Positions 15,610 through 24,401 of a DNA stretch of 33,294 nucleotides are shown one piece after another. Below the pieces are notes generated by a model. The model ran no database searches. It was given only the letters and a program-made list of their open reading frames with translations, and was not told where the DNA came from. The DNA lies in assembly GCA_903870415.1 (NCBI GenBank), contig CAIQDA010000077.1, positions 1-33,294 on the forward strand, read 5' to 3'. How positions within the stretch are numbered: the stretch's first letter is position 1; each line of letters begins with the position of its first letter. Position numbers and translations under genes: made by a program. Source of the DNA: an uncultured delta proteobacterium. GTDB lineage: Bacteria; Myxococcota_A; Polyangia; Polyangiales; Polyangiaceae.

Positions 15610-16704
15610 ATGGCCAAACGCAAAACCAAAGCAGACGACGTCGAGGCGCCGCGCGTTGTCGGTGGTGAACCGCACACCGACGACAGTCCTTTCGACCGCG
15701 CGCTTCGTCCAAAGACCTTCGAAGACTACGTCGGCCAAGACAAGCACAAGGACAACCTGCGCGTGTTCGTGCAGGCTGCACGCGGGCGCGGAGAGCCTCT
15801 GGATCACGTGCTTCTTTGCGGTCCGCCAGGCCTTGGCAAGACGACGCTCGCGCAGATTCTCGCCTCGGAAATGGGCGTGCAGCTTCACATGACCACGGGC
15901 CCGGTCATCGAGCACAAGGGCGCGCTCGCAGGCCTTCTCACGAAGCTCGGACCCAACGACGTTTTGTTTGTCGACGAGATTCATCGCCTGAGCCCCGTCG
16001 TCGAGGAGAGCCTCTACCTCGCGATGGACGAGTTCCGCATCGACGTCATGACCGGCGACGGCGCGTTCGCGAGCGCGATTCAAATTCCCGTACCGCCCTT
16101 CACGCTCGTTGGAGCAACCACGCGAACGGGGCTCCTGACCGCGCCTCTCTTTTCGCGATTCGGTCATCACGTGCGCTTGGATTTTTACCCGCCGGAAGAA
16201 CTCGCGCGCATCGTGCGCCGGTCCGCATCCATCCTCGGCGTCCCCATGAGTGGCGACGGCGCCTTTGCCATCGCCAAGCGCTCGCGCGGCACTCCACGCA
16301 TCGCCAATCGTCTTTTGCGCCGCATCCGCGACTTCGCCGAGGTGCTCGGAACCGGAGCGGTGGACGAGAAGGTCGTCGAAGGTTCGTGCGCGCGCCTCGA
16401 CATCGACGCTGCGGGTTTCGACGAGATGGATCGCCGCATCTTGCGGATCCTCTGTGTCGATTACGAAGGCGGTCCGGTGGGCGTCGAGACGATCGCAGCG
16501 GCACTCGGCGAGCCGCGAGACACCATCGAGGACGTGTACGAGCCCTTCCTGCTTCAACAGGGTTTTCTCGGGCGAACGCCTCGCGGACGCATCGCCACCA
16601 AGAAGGCCTGGGAGCACCTGGGCCTCGAAGCGCCCCACGCGCCGAAGCCGTCGGACTTGCCGCTCTTCGAGACCGAAGCTCCCGCTCCGCGCAAGGGGCG
16701 ATGA
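15610..16704 (+). CDS. ruvB: Holliday junction branch-migration ATPase RuvB
   Basis: This 364-residue AAA+ motor drives RuvA-bound Holliday junction migration. It has [19 protein letters not shown], Walker [10 protein letters not shown] (71-79), [18 protein letters not shown] and Walker [10 protein letters not shown] (119-127). [20 protein letters not shown] with the sensor region, the lid [20 protein letters not shown], and the winged-helix domain ending [16 protein letters not shown] complete it. About 20 extra C-terminal residues are Pro/Glu-rich. ruvA and ruvC are not adjacent. The stop overlaps the ATG of the next gene by four bases (ATGA), so the following lipoprotein is probably translated from the same message. 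The purU gene ends 11 bases upstream. Confidence 0.97.
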   Translation: MAKRKTKADDVEAPRVVGGEPHTDDSPFDRALRPKTFEDYVGQDKHKDNLRVFVQAARGRGEPLDHVLLCGPPGLGKTTLAQILASEMGVQLHMTTGPVIEHKGALAGLLTKLGPNDVLFVDEIHRLSPVVEESLYLAMDEFRIDVMTGDGAFASAIQIPVPPFTLVGATTRTGLLTAPLFSRFGHHVRLDFYPPEELARIVRRSASILGVPMSGDGAFAIAKRSRGTPRIANRLLRRIRDFAEVLGTGAVDEKVVEGSCARLDIDAAGFDEMDRRILRILCVDYEGGPVGVETIAAALGEPRDTIEDVYEPFLLQQGFLGRTPRGRIATKKAWEHLGLEAPHAPKPSDLPLFETEAPAPRKGR

Positions 16705-18029
16705 CCTTCGCCGATTCCGATGCGTGCATTCCGCATGTGCCCTTTGCGGCGACACGCGGAGTTGTCATCGCGCTCGGCATCGCGCTCGGCGGCTGCAACA
16801 TCCGTGAACTCGCGGGGTCGATCGCCCAAACCATCATCCCCGTTGACGACGGCGGCACCGACGGTGGCCCGCCCGCGAAGGAAGCGTCCCTCGAAGGACG
16901 ACTTCTCGCCGAGCCGATCGCATGGCCTAGAACCCTCGAGCAACGCTGCACGCTGCGTGGTCGCCTGTGCGTGCGATCCGACGATCGCGACGCGTCCGAT
17001 GCGCTCGTGGCCGTGGCCGAAGGCGTTGAAGCCCGTCTCGACGGACTCGACAACTCGATGCAGACTGCACTCTTTGGCGCGGGGCCGATCACCTTCCTCG
17101 TGGGCGGCTCGGGCGGCGTTCGATCCCTCGGCCGCGAACGGACGACCGCGCGCCCTCGGCTCGCCCCGACGCTCTCACCGAGCGACGGAACCGAGGAGGC
17201 CCTCCTTGAGCGGCTCTTGGAGCTGCACGTTCTTCAGAGAAACCCGGCCGTGACCGCAACCGATGCGACGTCGATGGCCCGGGCTTTTTCCCTGCGCTGG
17301 GGCCTTGTGCGGCCACCGGTCGACCCCACACCAGAGGCTGCCGTGCTTGGCGCGACCCACGCCGACGGGGCGGGCTCCGATGGCCGCTTCCTCGCGTGGC
17401 TCGACGAGCGACTCTCACCGGCTGCTGGCTCGCTCCTTGGCGCTGCGCTGTCCAAAGCGTGGCGCGGCGACGACGGCGTCCAATGGCGCACCGCTGGCGA
17501 TCCGTGGTTCGTCCTCGCGCGAAACTTTTCGGGTGAAGACGACGGCGCACCTAAGCTCGACGAGCTTTTGCTTCGGCATGCGATCGAGGTTTCGAGCACG
17601 GCCGAGGGACGCAGCGCCTTGCCTTTTCGCTGGGATGAACCACTCCCGAAGAAAGCGCGCCGACTGCTTTCCGTGCGCGCCGTCGAGCCCACGGGCGTCA
17701 CGTGGTTGCGATTCGAACGCGAGGCCGACCACCCCTCCGCGTCGCTCGTCATTGCCCTCGATTGGGAGGAACACGCGCGCTTCCGCGTTTTTGCGCAGCT
17801 CCTCGACGCCGAGGGACGAGTCATTCGCACGCATCGCTTCGGAGCTCCGGTGCGTGAGCCTCACGTCGAAGCCACGCTCGAATCCCTCGATGGCGTCGCG
17901 TCCATCGTCCTCGGTGCCATCAACTTGGGGGACCCCGCCGCGCCGTTCGACCCGCGCGAGGGCCCATGGGAACCGCACGCGTTTCTTCTCACGGTGGCGC
18001 CAATGAATGGCGACGGCGGGTTTCTGTAA
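16701..18029 (+). CDS. Putative lipoprotein of unknown function
   Basis: The 442-residue protein has a short N-terminal signal ([12 protein letters not shown]) with a possible lipid-attachment C32, then an Asp/Gly-rich spacer. No family was recognised. The central part (~100-300) appears helical with repeated Leu/Glu blocks ([17 protein letters not shown]). The last ~120 residues alternate as beta strands ([36 protein letters not shown]), like a beta-sandwich. Location is probably the periplasmic face of a membrane. The start overlaps the ruvB stop (ATGA); the N-terminus before the hydrophobic stretch is slightly long for a lipoprotein. It ends one base before the stop of the convergent subtilase gene. 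Confidence 0.65.
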   Translation: MTFADSDACIPHVPFAATRGVVIALGIALGGCNIRELAGSIAQTIIPVDDGGTDGGPPAKEASLEGRLLAEPIAWPRTLEQRCTLRGRLCVRSDDRDASDALVAVAEGVEARLDGLDNSMQTALFGAGPITFLVGGSGGVRSLGRERTTARPRLAPTLSPSDGTEEALLERLLELHVLQRNPAVTATDATSMARAFSLRWGLVRPPVDPTPEAAVLGATHADGAGSDGRFLAWLDERLSPAAGSLLGAALSKAWRGDDGVQWRTAGDPWFVLARNFSGEDDGAPKLDELLLRHAIEVSSTAEGRSALPFRWDEPLPKKARRLLSVRAVEPTGVTWLRFEREADHPSASLVIALDWEEHARFRVFAQLLDAEGRVIRTHRFGAPVREPHVEATLESLDGVASIVLGAINLGDPAAPFDPREGPWEPHAFLLTVAPMNGDGGFL

Positions 18030-18030
18030 T

Positions 18031-20457
18031 CTACAAGCGTTTCGTTCGCGCGTGTCCGTGCCTGCGCTTCGCCATGGCCGCGAGAACGACTCCCGCGAGG
18101 AGCCTCGCGAACGAGTCGCGCGACGAGTTCGGCGTGAGCCCCATCGTGCACGAGGGCGCGAGCGAGACCCCGTAACGCGCGTCCCACGGACCGGCCCCTA
18201 CGGGAAGAACGAGCTCCGGGGCCACCAAGCGCGAGCCCGCGTACGCGCGGACGGTGAGCCAATGGCCTGCTTTTTGAGCGATGGGAGCGATGGCGAATTC
18301 GGTATCACCACGTGGCTCCAGGACCGCCGAGACCCCGTCGTCGAGACGCGCATCGATGCGCAATGCAACGTTTCCCGCGTCGGTCACGGAACCGTCCGCG
18401 CACCTGGCTTGCACACGAACGACGACGCCGTCCAAGCCGACCGCGGGCACGTAGGCGCGGCTCGCGGAAAGAAACCCCGCACGCGCATCGGGCTCGCAGT
18501 GCGCGGCACCGGATGCGAGAAACGTGAGCGCCGCGTCGATGTCGAGTTCGCCGGCGCCCGCGACGCCAGGCTGAGGATTCCCGCTCCGAAGCGCGTGGGC
18601 CGAACGCTGCAGCACCTCGCACAGCCGCGGTTGCGTGAGAGACGCGTCTCGCTCCAAAAGAAGGGCCAGCGCACCCGCCACGATGGGCGCGGACATCGAC
18701 GTGCCGAAGGCAAACCCGTGCGACCTGTCGGCCTGCAAGCAACGGCTATCGAGCATGCCGCCCGGTGCGGAGCATGTTGCGGTGAACATGGACCCGAGCG
18801 TTCCCGGCGTCGCCATGGCGCTCATGGCCCCGGCGATGGCGAGGCCCGGGGCACTGATCTCGGGCTTCGGCACGCCGCTCGACGTCGGCCCGGAACCTGA
18901 GAAATCGCAGACTTCTCCATCGTCGAGGTTCACCACACGCATAGGTGAGAGAGCCTCACCTCCCGCGGCGTCGAGCTCGGGCCGCGGGAACGCGAACGGT
19001 CCGTGCATTGACGCCGACATCCACGATGAGCGCGAGACCGTGCACCCCACCGCGATGAGCGACGGATGCACCGCAGGCTCGTCGACACTCCCCTCACGAA
19101 CCCCGTGCACGAAACCCGCATGCCCTTGGGACCGAAACGCGCCAGCGTCAAACCACAGGTCCGCGCGCCCCTCGCCCTCGATGAGAAGCTCGGGCGGTGT
19201 CAGGCCCCAGCGACCGTCCACAAGGACAACCGCGCTCGTGGATTCGCTGGGAATCTCCTCGATTGCGCTCGGACCATGAAGCACGGCCATCGCAAGGCCA
19301 CCTTCGTTTTTGGTCATCGTCAGCCCAAGGCCGAGAGGTGCGATCGCGAGCCGATTGTCCGAGGTGCGGACACCGATGCGCATGGTACTCCCTCGCGCAG
19401 CCGTCGCCCATACGCGAACAGTACCCTCCGTCGCAGCGCCCAGTCGGAACGGCACAACGACGGTACGCGACGAGAGCGCAAGCGCCTGATGGACGCCGTC
19501 CGAGGGCCGCCCACCGTTGCCTGCTGCGACCACGATCGCATGACCCGGCTTCGCATCGCCGACGTGCGCTGCGAGCGCTTTTTCCCACGCGAGAGACCCG
19601 TCGTGGGGACCGAAGTCCGTCCCTACCGAGAGGTTGAGCACGCACGGACGCCCCGCGACGTCGGCACGGTCGAAAGCGAACGCGGCCGCACGCTCGATGG
19701 CATCGGCCGTGATGTCAGGATACGCGCCGCCGGCGATTCGAATGAGCACGAGGTCCGCGTCGGGTGCCATTCCCACGTAGGCACCGGCGGGTGGCGCACC
19801 CGCGGCGAGGCTCGTCACGTGCGTTCCGTGTCCTTCGTCGTCGTCGATGGGCGACCTTCCGCTCGTGAGGGCCTCGTCGATCATCGCCGCATCGAACACA
19901 GCGCCGCGCACTGCGATTCCTGCCGTATTTCGCAGCGCGAATTTCTCCTCGAGCGCGCTGAACGTGCCTCGCGGCGCCTGCGTGAAATCGAGCGCCCACC
20001 GCACGCGCGTCGCGCCATCGGCACGCCGCAAGTCCGCGTGCGCCAGATCAAAGCCCGTGTCCGCCACCGCAACGACAACGCCGCGACCACTCGGAGAAAG
20101 AGCCCCTCGGGTGCGCGGATGAACCACCGCGAGGGCCGCGCGATCAAGGAGCGTGTGAAGCGGACCCGCTGCCTCGAACACGGTTCCCGGATACGTTTCC
20201 CGGAGCTTCACAAGGCCTGCGCGATCGACGTGCGCCGCGTCGGCCATCTCCAGCGGCGCGCGGTAACGTGCAGGAATTCGCGGCACAAGCCTCGCCCCGC
20301 GCCCGGCGAGCGCCTCGAGCAGGCGTGCGTTTTCAGGAGAGAGAAGCGCGGAGGCATCGGGAGCTCCCGCTTCGACGTGCCGTGACACCGACGCCAGCAT
20401 CAGCAGCGCCGCACCGAACCCTCGCACCACGCCGCGTCGTGCGTCGGAGGCCGTCAT
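18031..20457 (-). CDS. Secreted subtilisin-like serine protease (S8 family)
   Basis: The 808-residue protein has a signal peptide (GFGAALLMLASVSRHVEA) and an N-terminal extension to ~120. The S8 domain has catalytic D133 in VAVADTGFD, H210 in DEGHGTHVTSL, oxyanion N314 in VVAAGNGG, and S587 in FGTSMSAPIVAG, so it should be active. Between Asn and Ser lies an insert of ~190 residues of beta-rich sequence (330-520), longer than in simple subtilases. The region after 650 is beta-rich, and the end (SFARLLAGVVLAAMAKRR then a basic tail) resembles a hydrophobic-plus-arginine sorting tail with a preceding Cys (APSC). This suggests surface attachment, as in MYXO-CTERM proteins. It starts 12 bases after hemA on the same strand and converges, with one base between stops, on the 16701 lipoprotein gene. 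Confidence 0.92.
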   Translation of the reverse strand: MTASDARRGVVRGFGAALLMLASVSRHVEAGAPDASALLSPENARLLEALAGRGARLVPRIPARYRAPLEMADAAHVDRAGLVKLRETYPGTVFEAAGPLHTLLDRAALAVVHPRTRGALSPSGRGVVVAVADTGFDLAHADLRRADGATRVRWALDFTQAPRGTFSALEEKFALRNTAGIAVRGAVFDAAMIDEALTSGRSPIDDDEGHGTHVTSLAAGAPPAGAYVGMAPDADLVLIRIAGGAYPDITADAIERAAAFAFDRADVAGRPCVLNLSVGTDFGPHDGSLAWEKALAAHVGDAKPGHAIVVAAGNGGRPSDGVHQALALSSRTVVVPFRLGAATEGTVRVWATAARGSTMRIGVRTSDNRLAIAPLGLGLTMTKNEGGLAMAVLHGPSAIEEIPSESTSAVVLVDGRWGLTPPELLIEGEGRADLWFDAGAFRSQGHAGFVHGVREGSVDEPAVHPSLIAVGCTVSRSSWMSASMHGPFAFPRPELDAAGGEALSPMRVVNLDDGEVCDFSGSGPTSSGVPKPEISAPGLAIAGAMSAMATPGTLGSMFTATCSAPGGMLDSRCLQADRSHGFAFGTSMSAPIVAGALALLLERDASLTQPRLCEVLQRSAHALRSGNPQPGVAGAGELDIDAALTFLASGAAHCEPDARAGFLSASRAYVPAVGLDGVVVRVQARCADGSVTDAGNVALRIDARLDDGVSAVLEPRGDTEFAIAPIAQKAGHWLTVRAYAGSRLVAPELVLPVGAGPWDARYGVSLAPSCTMGLTPNSSRDSFARLLAGVVLAAMAKRRHGHARTKRL

Positions 20458-20469
20458 CGCGCCCCGTCG

Positions 20470-21777
20470 TCAGCCACCGCGAATCACGCGAAGGCCCGCA
20501 GCCGCGTCGTGCGCGTGGACCTCGTCGCCGAAGAGCTCGCTCGCCGCATCGACCAAATGTTCGTCCCCGGGAGTCGCTGCCGCTCGCTTCAATCGCACGA
20601 TGGTCGGGTGCACAAGCTTGTTCGTCGCGGCGTCGAGCATCGTCTCGAGGGCCTCCCGATCCATGTCCGTGAGATGCCGCAGCTTTCCCTTGAGCGAGCG
20701 TTCGAGCTCCGCGCGCAACACCGTGCGCGTGCGCTCCCGAAGCGAGACGATGAGCGGGTCGACGGTGCGCTCACGCCTGGCGCGAAGGTACGCCCCGAGC
20801 TCGTCGTTCACCACGGCCTCTGCGCGGTCCACACTCTCGCGCCGCGCCTCGACACCCTCGCGCACGATCGATTCGAGGTCGTCGATGTCGTAAACGTAAG
20901 CGCCGTCGAGGCCGTGAACGGACGCTTCGACGTTGCGCGGAAGGGCCACGTCGACGAAGAAAATGGGGCGTCCGCGGCGGGTCTTCAAGATGCGACGCAC
21001 CGCCTCCGTCGAGACCACGGGCTGCCGCGCGCCAGTGCTCACGACGACGACATCGGCATCGGTGATCGCCGGTTCGAGACGCTCCCACGGGATCGCTTGC
21101 GCTCCGTAGCGGCTTGCAAGGTCGGCGGCCTTCTCGAAGGAACGGTTGCAGACTACAAGTGAATGAGACGTTCCCGCCAAACTCTTCGCCGCGGCTTCGC
21201 CCATGTCGCCGGCGCCAAGCAGAAGGACGCGTACGTTTTTTAGGTCACCGAAAATGCGCTCGGCAAGCTCGATGGCCACACTGCTGATGCTCACGAGACC
21301 CGCGCCGATGCCTGTCTCGGTGCGCACACGCTTGGCGCATTGAAACGCGTGGCGCATCGTTCCCTGAAGCGATCCGCGAAGCGTGCCCCAACCATCGGCA
21401 CGGTCGTTCGCATCCTTCAATTGGCCGAGAATTTGTGGCTCGCCCACGACGAGCGAGTCGAGCGATGCGGCCACGCGGAAGAGATGACGAACGGCATCGT
21501 CTCCCTCATAGTGGTAGAATACATGCACATCGTCACGCTCGACGCCGTGCGCCTCACGGGTCAACGCGGCGCGCAGCACCTCGCCGGGCGGCGCCTCACC
21601 CTTGGTGCTCACCAACAACTCGGTGCGGTTGCACGTGGAGAGGACCATCACCCCGTCGACGCTTCCGCCGTCGAGGAGCGTCTTCGCGATCGACTCCTGC
21701 GCGTCCTCAGGGATGGCGTAGCGCTCCCGCACGTTCACAGCGGCGGTTCGGTGGGAGAGCCCCACGATGGCGATCAC
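20470..21777 (-). CDS. hemA: Glutamyl-tRNA reductase
   Basis: The 435-residue enzyme catalyses the first step of C5 tetrapyrrole synthesis, reducing glutamyl-tRNA to glutamate 1-semialdehyde with NADPH. It has IAIVGLSHRTAAVNVRERYA at the start, catalytic C49 in VLSTCNRTELLV, and HLFRVAASLDSLVVGEPQILGQ. The NADPH site is LLLGAGDMGEAAAKSLA, with RPIFFVDVALPRNVE and a C-terminal dimerisation helix region. The start is GTG at 21777: it gives the family N-terminus exactly and overlaps the upstream stop as GTGA, pointing to coupled translation. The longer upstream frame lies inside the hemX-like gene. HemL, its metabolic partner, is encoded at 9531-10823. Confidence 0.96.
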   Translation of the reverse strand: MIAIVGLSHRTAAVNVRERYAIPEDAQESIAKTLLDGGSVDGVMVLSTCNRTELLVSTKGEAPPGEVLRAALTREAHGVERDDVHVFYHYEGDDAVRHLFRVAASLDSLVVGEPQILGQLKDANDRADGWGTLRGSLQGTMRHAFQCAKRVRTETGIGAGLVSISSVAIELAERIFGDLKNVRVLLLGAGDMGEAAAKSLAGTSHSLVVCNRSFEKAADLASRYGAQAIPWERLEPAITDADVVVVSTGARQPVVSTEAVRRILKTRRGRPIFFVDVALPRNVEASVHGLDGAYVYDIDDLESIVREGVEARRESVDRAEAVVNDELGAYLRARRERTVDPLIVSLRERTRTVLRAELERSLKGKLRHLTDMDREALETMLDAATNKLVHPTIVRLKRAAATPGDEHLVDAASELFGDEVHAHDAAAGLRVIRGG

Positions 21778-22598
21778 GGCGAACCTCCGGACCCGACCGA
21801 TCGCACCGCGTACGCCAGCACGACGAGACTGGCGAACGCAAAACTCATGAGCGTTCCGACGGCGCTTCGTCGACCGCGCCACCCGCCGAGGGTCCTCGCG
21901 ACGAGCACGATCGCGAGAAGAGCCCACGACAAGATTCCGAAAAGCGCGCGAAGGCGAACTGAAGGCGCGCCGCTGAACGAGAGTCCGCCCGCCGGTGCCA
22001 ACGCGAGGCCTGCCGTGAGGAGCACGAAGCCGGCCACGGTCAAGTGATGGCCTGCGCGGTCGAGCGCGCCGAGCGACGGCAAAGCGTCCGCCCCCGAACG
22101 TCGGGTCTTTTGCTTCAGCCGCTTGTCCGCGATCAAGTACGCGCCGGCACTTGCTCCCGCAAAGAGCAGCAGCGCTTCGCCCACGATGTTCGCGGCCACG
22201 TGCAACGCGAGCTGGAGCGATCGGGCCGCCGTTCCATTTGCATCATGCACGCGTGCCGGAAGCGCCTCGCCCACCACGGCGAGCAACGTTGCGACAGGCA
22301 GCGCGACGCTCGCAAGCCACTCGCTTCGCGCACTCCATTGGCGCATCACGAGGAACACCAACGCGATGGCGAGACCCAGCGCCGTGAGCGCGACAGCGCT
22401 TGAATTGGTGGACGATGAGAACGCGTGCACCACGAGGATTCCATGGGCCACGCAACCCACGAGGAGCACCCACGGCGCGAACGCTGGGGCCCGTGCCACG
22501 CCTTTTTCGCCACGATCGCGAAGCGCGAAAACAAACGTACCCACCGCATAGGCGGCACACGTGACGGCGAAAAGGAGCGAGCGCAAAGCCAGAGGCAC
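21774..22598 (-). CDS. CcsA/HemX-like integral membrane protein
   Basis: The 274-residue protein is almost entirely membrane-spanning, with about eight hydrophobic segments (LLFAVTCAAYAVGTFVFAL, WVLLVGCVAHGILVVHAF, and a last pair ending FASLVVLAYAVRSV). It has the layout of cytochrome c assembly proteins (CcsA/CcmC/HemX). In several bacteria a HemX-like gene precedes hemA and its product influences glutamyl-tRNA reductase level or haem handling; the direct overlap with hemA here supports that group. The canonical WWD motif of CcsA is not evident, which argues for HemX over a true cytochrome c synthetase. The start is GTG at 22598, since a stop codon lies four codons upstream in frame. Confidence 0.8.
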   Translation of the reverse strand: MPLALRSLLFAVTCAAYAVGTFVFALRDRGEKGVARAPAFAPWVLLVGCVAHGILVVHAFSSSTNSSAVALTALGLAIALVFLVMRQWSARSEWLASVALPVATLLAVVGEALPARVHDANGTAARSLQLALHVAANIVGEALLLFAGASAGAYLIADKRLKQKTRRSGADALPSLGALDRAGHHLTVAGFVLLTAGLALAPAGGLSFSGAPSVRLRALFGILSWALLAIVLVARTLGGWRGRRSAVGTLMSFAFASLVVLAYAVRSVGSGGSP

Positions 22599-22889
22599 GT
22601 TGCGACCCTAGCGCAGGTTCATCGGCCGTGAAGAGGACTGGCGCATGGCTCGCGGGCTGGATGCACTTTGGCCCGGCGCCACGCGGCCATATCCGAACCG
22701 CGCGAATTCCGAGACCAAGCATTCCATCGGACACCGAGGTCGTCCTCGGGAAACCGACAACCCGCGCAGGATCGACGGCGCGCACGCTACGCGCTCTTGG
22801 CGCAGCACCGGAGGTGGCTTAACGGCGGCACGCCATGGCTGCAGTCTGCATGCTTCGACGCGCGCGCCGACCATGCACCGAGCGGCGGC
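22599..22889 (-). other. Intergenic region upstream of the hemX-like/hemA run
   Basis: These 291 bases are the longest space in the window without a convincing gene. A small hairpin (CCGAGG 22734-22739, CCTCGG 22744-22749, loop TCGT) is present with no T-tract. Short open frames exist on both strands (for example minus 22608-22874) but are Arg/Ser/Pro-rich without family features or ribosome sites. It presumably holds the hemX-hemA promoter; no clear -35/-10 pair was found. Confidence 0.5.
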
Positions 22890-23438
22890 CTAGGCTCCGC
22901 GTACGAGCGACAGCTTCGAATGCAAGAACGTCTGGAGGCGTTCGAGCTCGCGCGCATCGCGCTGAAGCGGGCTCTCCTTGTATTCTACACACCACTCAAG
23001 AGCCTCGGCGGCGAGACCGTTCGAGAGGCTCGGGTCCGCGGCGATTTGGGATGCGGTTCGGCCCTTCGTGACGTGGTCGCGAAGCCCGCCCACGTAGGTG
23101 CGGAACCGTGCATAATCGCTCCCGAGAAACGACTTCACCTCGTCGTTGTCGGTGGCCAGTCGCCGCAGCGCGTGCGGGGCTCCAACGCCGACCGCCTCCA
23201 CCGCAAGCGCCGCTGCGGTTCGGAGGACAAACGCGTCGTCGAGATACCCGATGCCCTCGATGCCATCGGGGATGAGGTCGAGGTTGCGGGTGAGGTACGT
23301 GATGCCCGCGGCAACGTAGGACCGAACTCCCTCCGCCTCGCGTGGACTCAGAAGGCTCGCCATGCCGCGCACGTCGGCGGGGAGCGTCTTCAACCAAAGG
23401 GAAAATACCTCAATGCGGCGCGCGGAAATCGAATCCAT
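22890..23438 (-). CDS. DUF1232 (YkvA-like) protein
   Basis: The 182-residue protein contains the DUF1232 signature YLTRNLDLIPDGIEGIGYLDD around residues 50-70, matching the 'DLIPD..p.lGyiDD' core of YkvA-like proteins. The rest is mostly helical (RRIEVFSLWLKTLPADVRGMASLL, ALEWCVEYKESPLQRDARELERLQTFL). Function in the family is not established; members are often small helical, sometimes membrane-associated proteins. Here the helices flanking the signature are amphipathic rather than clearly transmembrane. The start MDSISARRIEV has a GAACGAGGA stretch just upstream. It lies 61 bases downstream of the acidic protein gene in a same-strand run headed by a Ser/Thr kinase. Confidence 0.75.
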   Translation of the reverse strand: MDSISARRIEVFSLWLKTLPADVRGMASLLSPREAEGVRSYVAAGITYLTRNLDLIPDGIEGIGYLDDAFVLRTAAALAVEAVGVGAPHALRRLATDNDEVKSFLGSDYARFRTYVGGLRDHVTKGRTASQIAADPSLSNGLAAEALEWCVEYKESPLQRDARELERLQTFLHSKLSLVRGA

Positions 23439-23499
23439 GGCAGTCCTCGTTCGCGTCACCGTACCCCAAAGCGGGCGACACGAGGAGCTCTGCCGCGCA

Positions 23500-23943
23500 T
23501 CACCACGCGTCGGAACGAGGCCGAAGCGCGAGCGACGCCGCAACAAGCCATCCCAAGGGCTCGTGGTCGATCGAACGCACGGCATCTGCACCGGCACCCG
23601 CAAGCACGTGCACGAGGTCCGCGATGGGGCGGTCGCCAACAATTTCCAAAAGCGGCGCTTCGTCATCGCCCGCGACCGCGGGTGCGTCGGAGACAAAGAG
23701 CTCCGGTGACGATTCATCGAGCTCGAAGGGTGCGCCCGGTGAGACGCGAAGTCGCGGCGACGACTCGATCACGGCGTCATCGTCGATTGCCGCGTCGTGG
23801 CCGACCTCAAGCAGCGCGAACGCTTCGTGGCCGTGGGCTTCGTCGTCGGCGTGGGCGACAACGAGGGAGGGCCACGTGGAGCGACTCCGCGCACGAACAC
23901 GCTCAAGGAGCGCGACGAGTTCGCCGATGGCCGCGTCGCTCAC
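23500..23943 (-). CDS. Small acidic protein of unknown function
   Basis: The 147-residue protein is strongly acidic (stretches such as DAAIDDDAVIES and FELDESSPELFVSD). It begins with a helix SDAAIGELVALLERVRARS and ends with a helix-rich part (PIADLVHVLAGAGADAVRSI). No family was recognised, and no signal peptide or membrane segment is visible. The start overlaps the stop of the preceding gene (ATGA), and codon use (GC-rich third positions, ordered residue pattern) supports real coding, in contrast to the Arg-rich antisense frame. It could be a partner or target of the kinase encoded two genes upstream; this is inference from position only. Confidence 0.6.
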   Translation of the reverse strand: MSDAAIGELVALLERVRARSRSTWPSLVVAHADDEAHGHEAFALLEVGHDAAIDDDAVIESSPRLRVSPGAPFELDESSPELFVSDAPAVAGDDEAPLLEIVGDRPIADLVHVLAGAGADAVRSIDHEPLGWLVAASLALRPRSDAW

Positions 23944-24401
23944 GACGGGTCCTGCGCATGGAGAAAACGCGCGGCATGCTCAAGTGAACCCACGTGCTTT
24001 GCGCGAAGAAACGCCGCGACGCCGGGATCGACAATCGCCAGCGACCAGCCACCGTCGCCGTCGTCAAATGCCAAGGCCCCAACCTCACGACCGGTCGCCG
24101 AACCGAGAACGGCCCCGACGAACGACTCCGCGAGCGCACCAAGGCGGAAGGTTGGAGACTCGAGCCGCACGACGAGCAACGGGCCGACCGCCGAGCACGA
24201 GGCCGGGCCGAACCCGAACTCCTCAAGACCCGCAGACACCGTGTTCATCGCCGCGAGGGCGGAGTCATGCTCGTCAAGCGGCGACACGATGGCGGCACCA
24301 AGGACGCTGCCTATCGTGTCGACCGTCGCGCGCCCCTGCAATGCGGCTTCGAGAACCGTGACCGGAACGGTGGGAACGACAGGGCCTAGCCCGTCAGCCA
24401 T
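23940..24401 (-). CDS. Small V4R-like protein next to a Ser/Thr kinase
   Basis: The 153-residue protein starts at MADGLGPVV (an ATG 12 bases earlier is possible). It has an N-terminal helical part, then EFGFGPASCSAVGPLLVVRLESPTF, LAESFVGAVLGSATGREVGAL and a final strand GGWSLAIVDP. The order 'GwG..., vvrv.nSPf..., f.aGvl.g.l.g..., GD..C.F.v' is that of the V4R / TRAPP-Bet3 fold, a small-molecule binding domain, though the zinc-binding cysteines of classical V4R are lacking. This is a visual match, not a search result. It overlaps the kinase stop by eight bases and the next gene by four, so all three are probably translated together. Confidence 0.6.
   Translation of the reverse strand: MADGLGPVVPTVPVTVLEAALQGRATVDTIGSVLGAAIVSPLDEHDSALAAMNTVSAGLEEFGFGPASCSAVGPLLVVRLESPTFRLGALAESFVGAVLGSATGREVGALAFDDGDGGWSLAIVDPGVAAFLRAKHVGSLEHAARFLHAQDPS

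Noticed and set aside
19066-20385. Plus-strand open frame of 439 codons opposite the subtilase.
   Set aside because: The catalytic triad is read clearly on the minus strand; the plus-strand product is Arg-rich without domains.
22608-22874. Minus-strand open frame of 88 codons in the space upstream of the hemX-like gene.
   Set aside because: It has Arg/Ser/Pro-rich composition, no ribosome site and no family feature.
22668-23987. Plus-strand open frame of 439 codons across the DUF1232 and acidic protein genes.
   Set aside because: It is Arg/His/Ala-rich with no domain, and both minus-strand genes have family features or overlapping starts. It is an antisense shadow of GC-rich codons.
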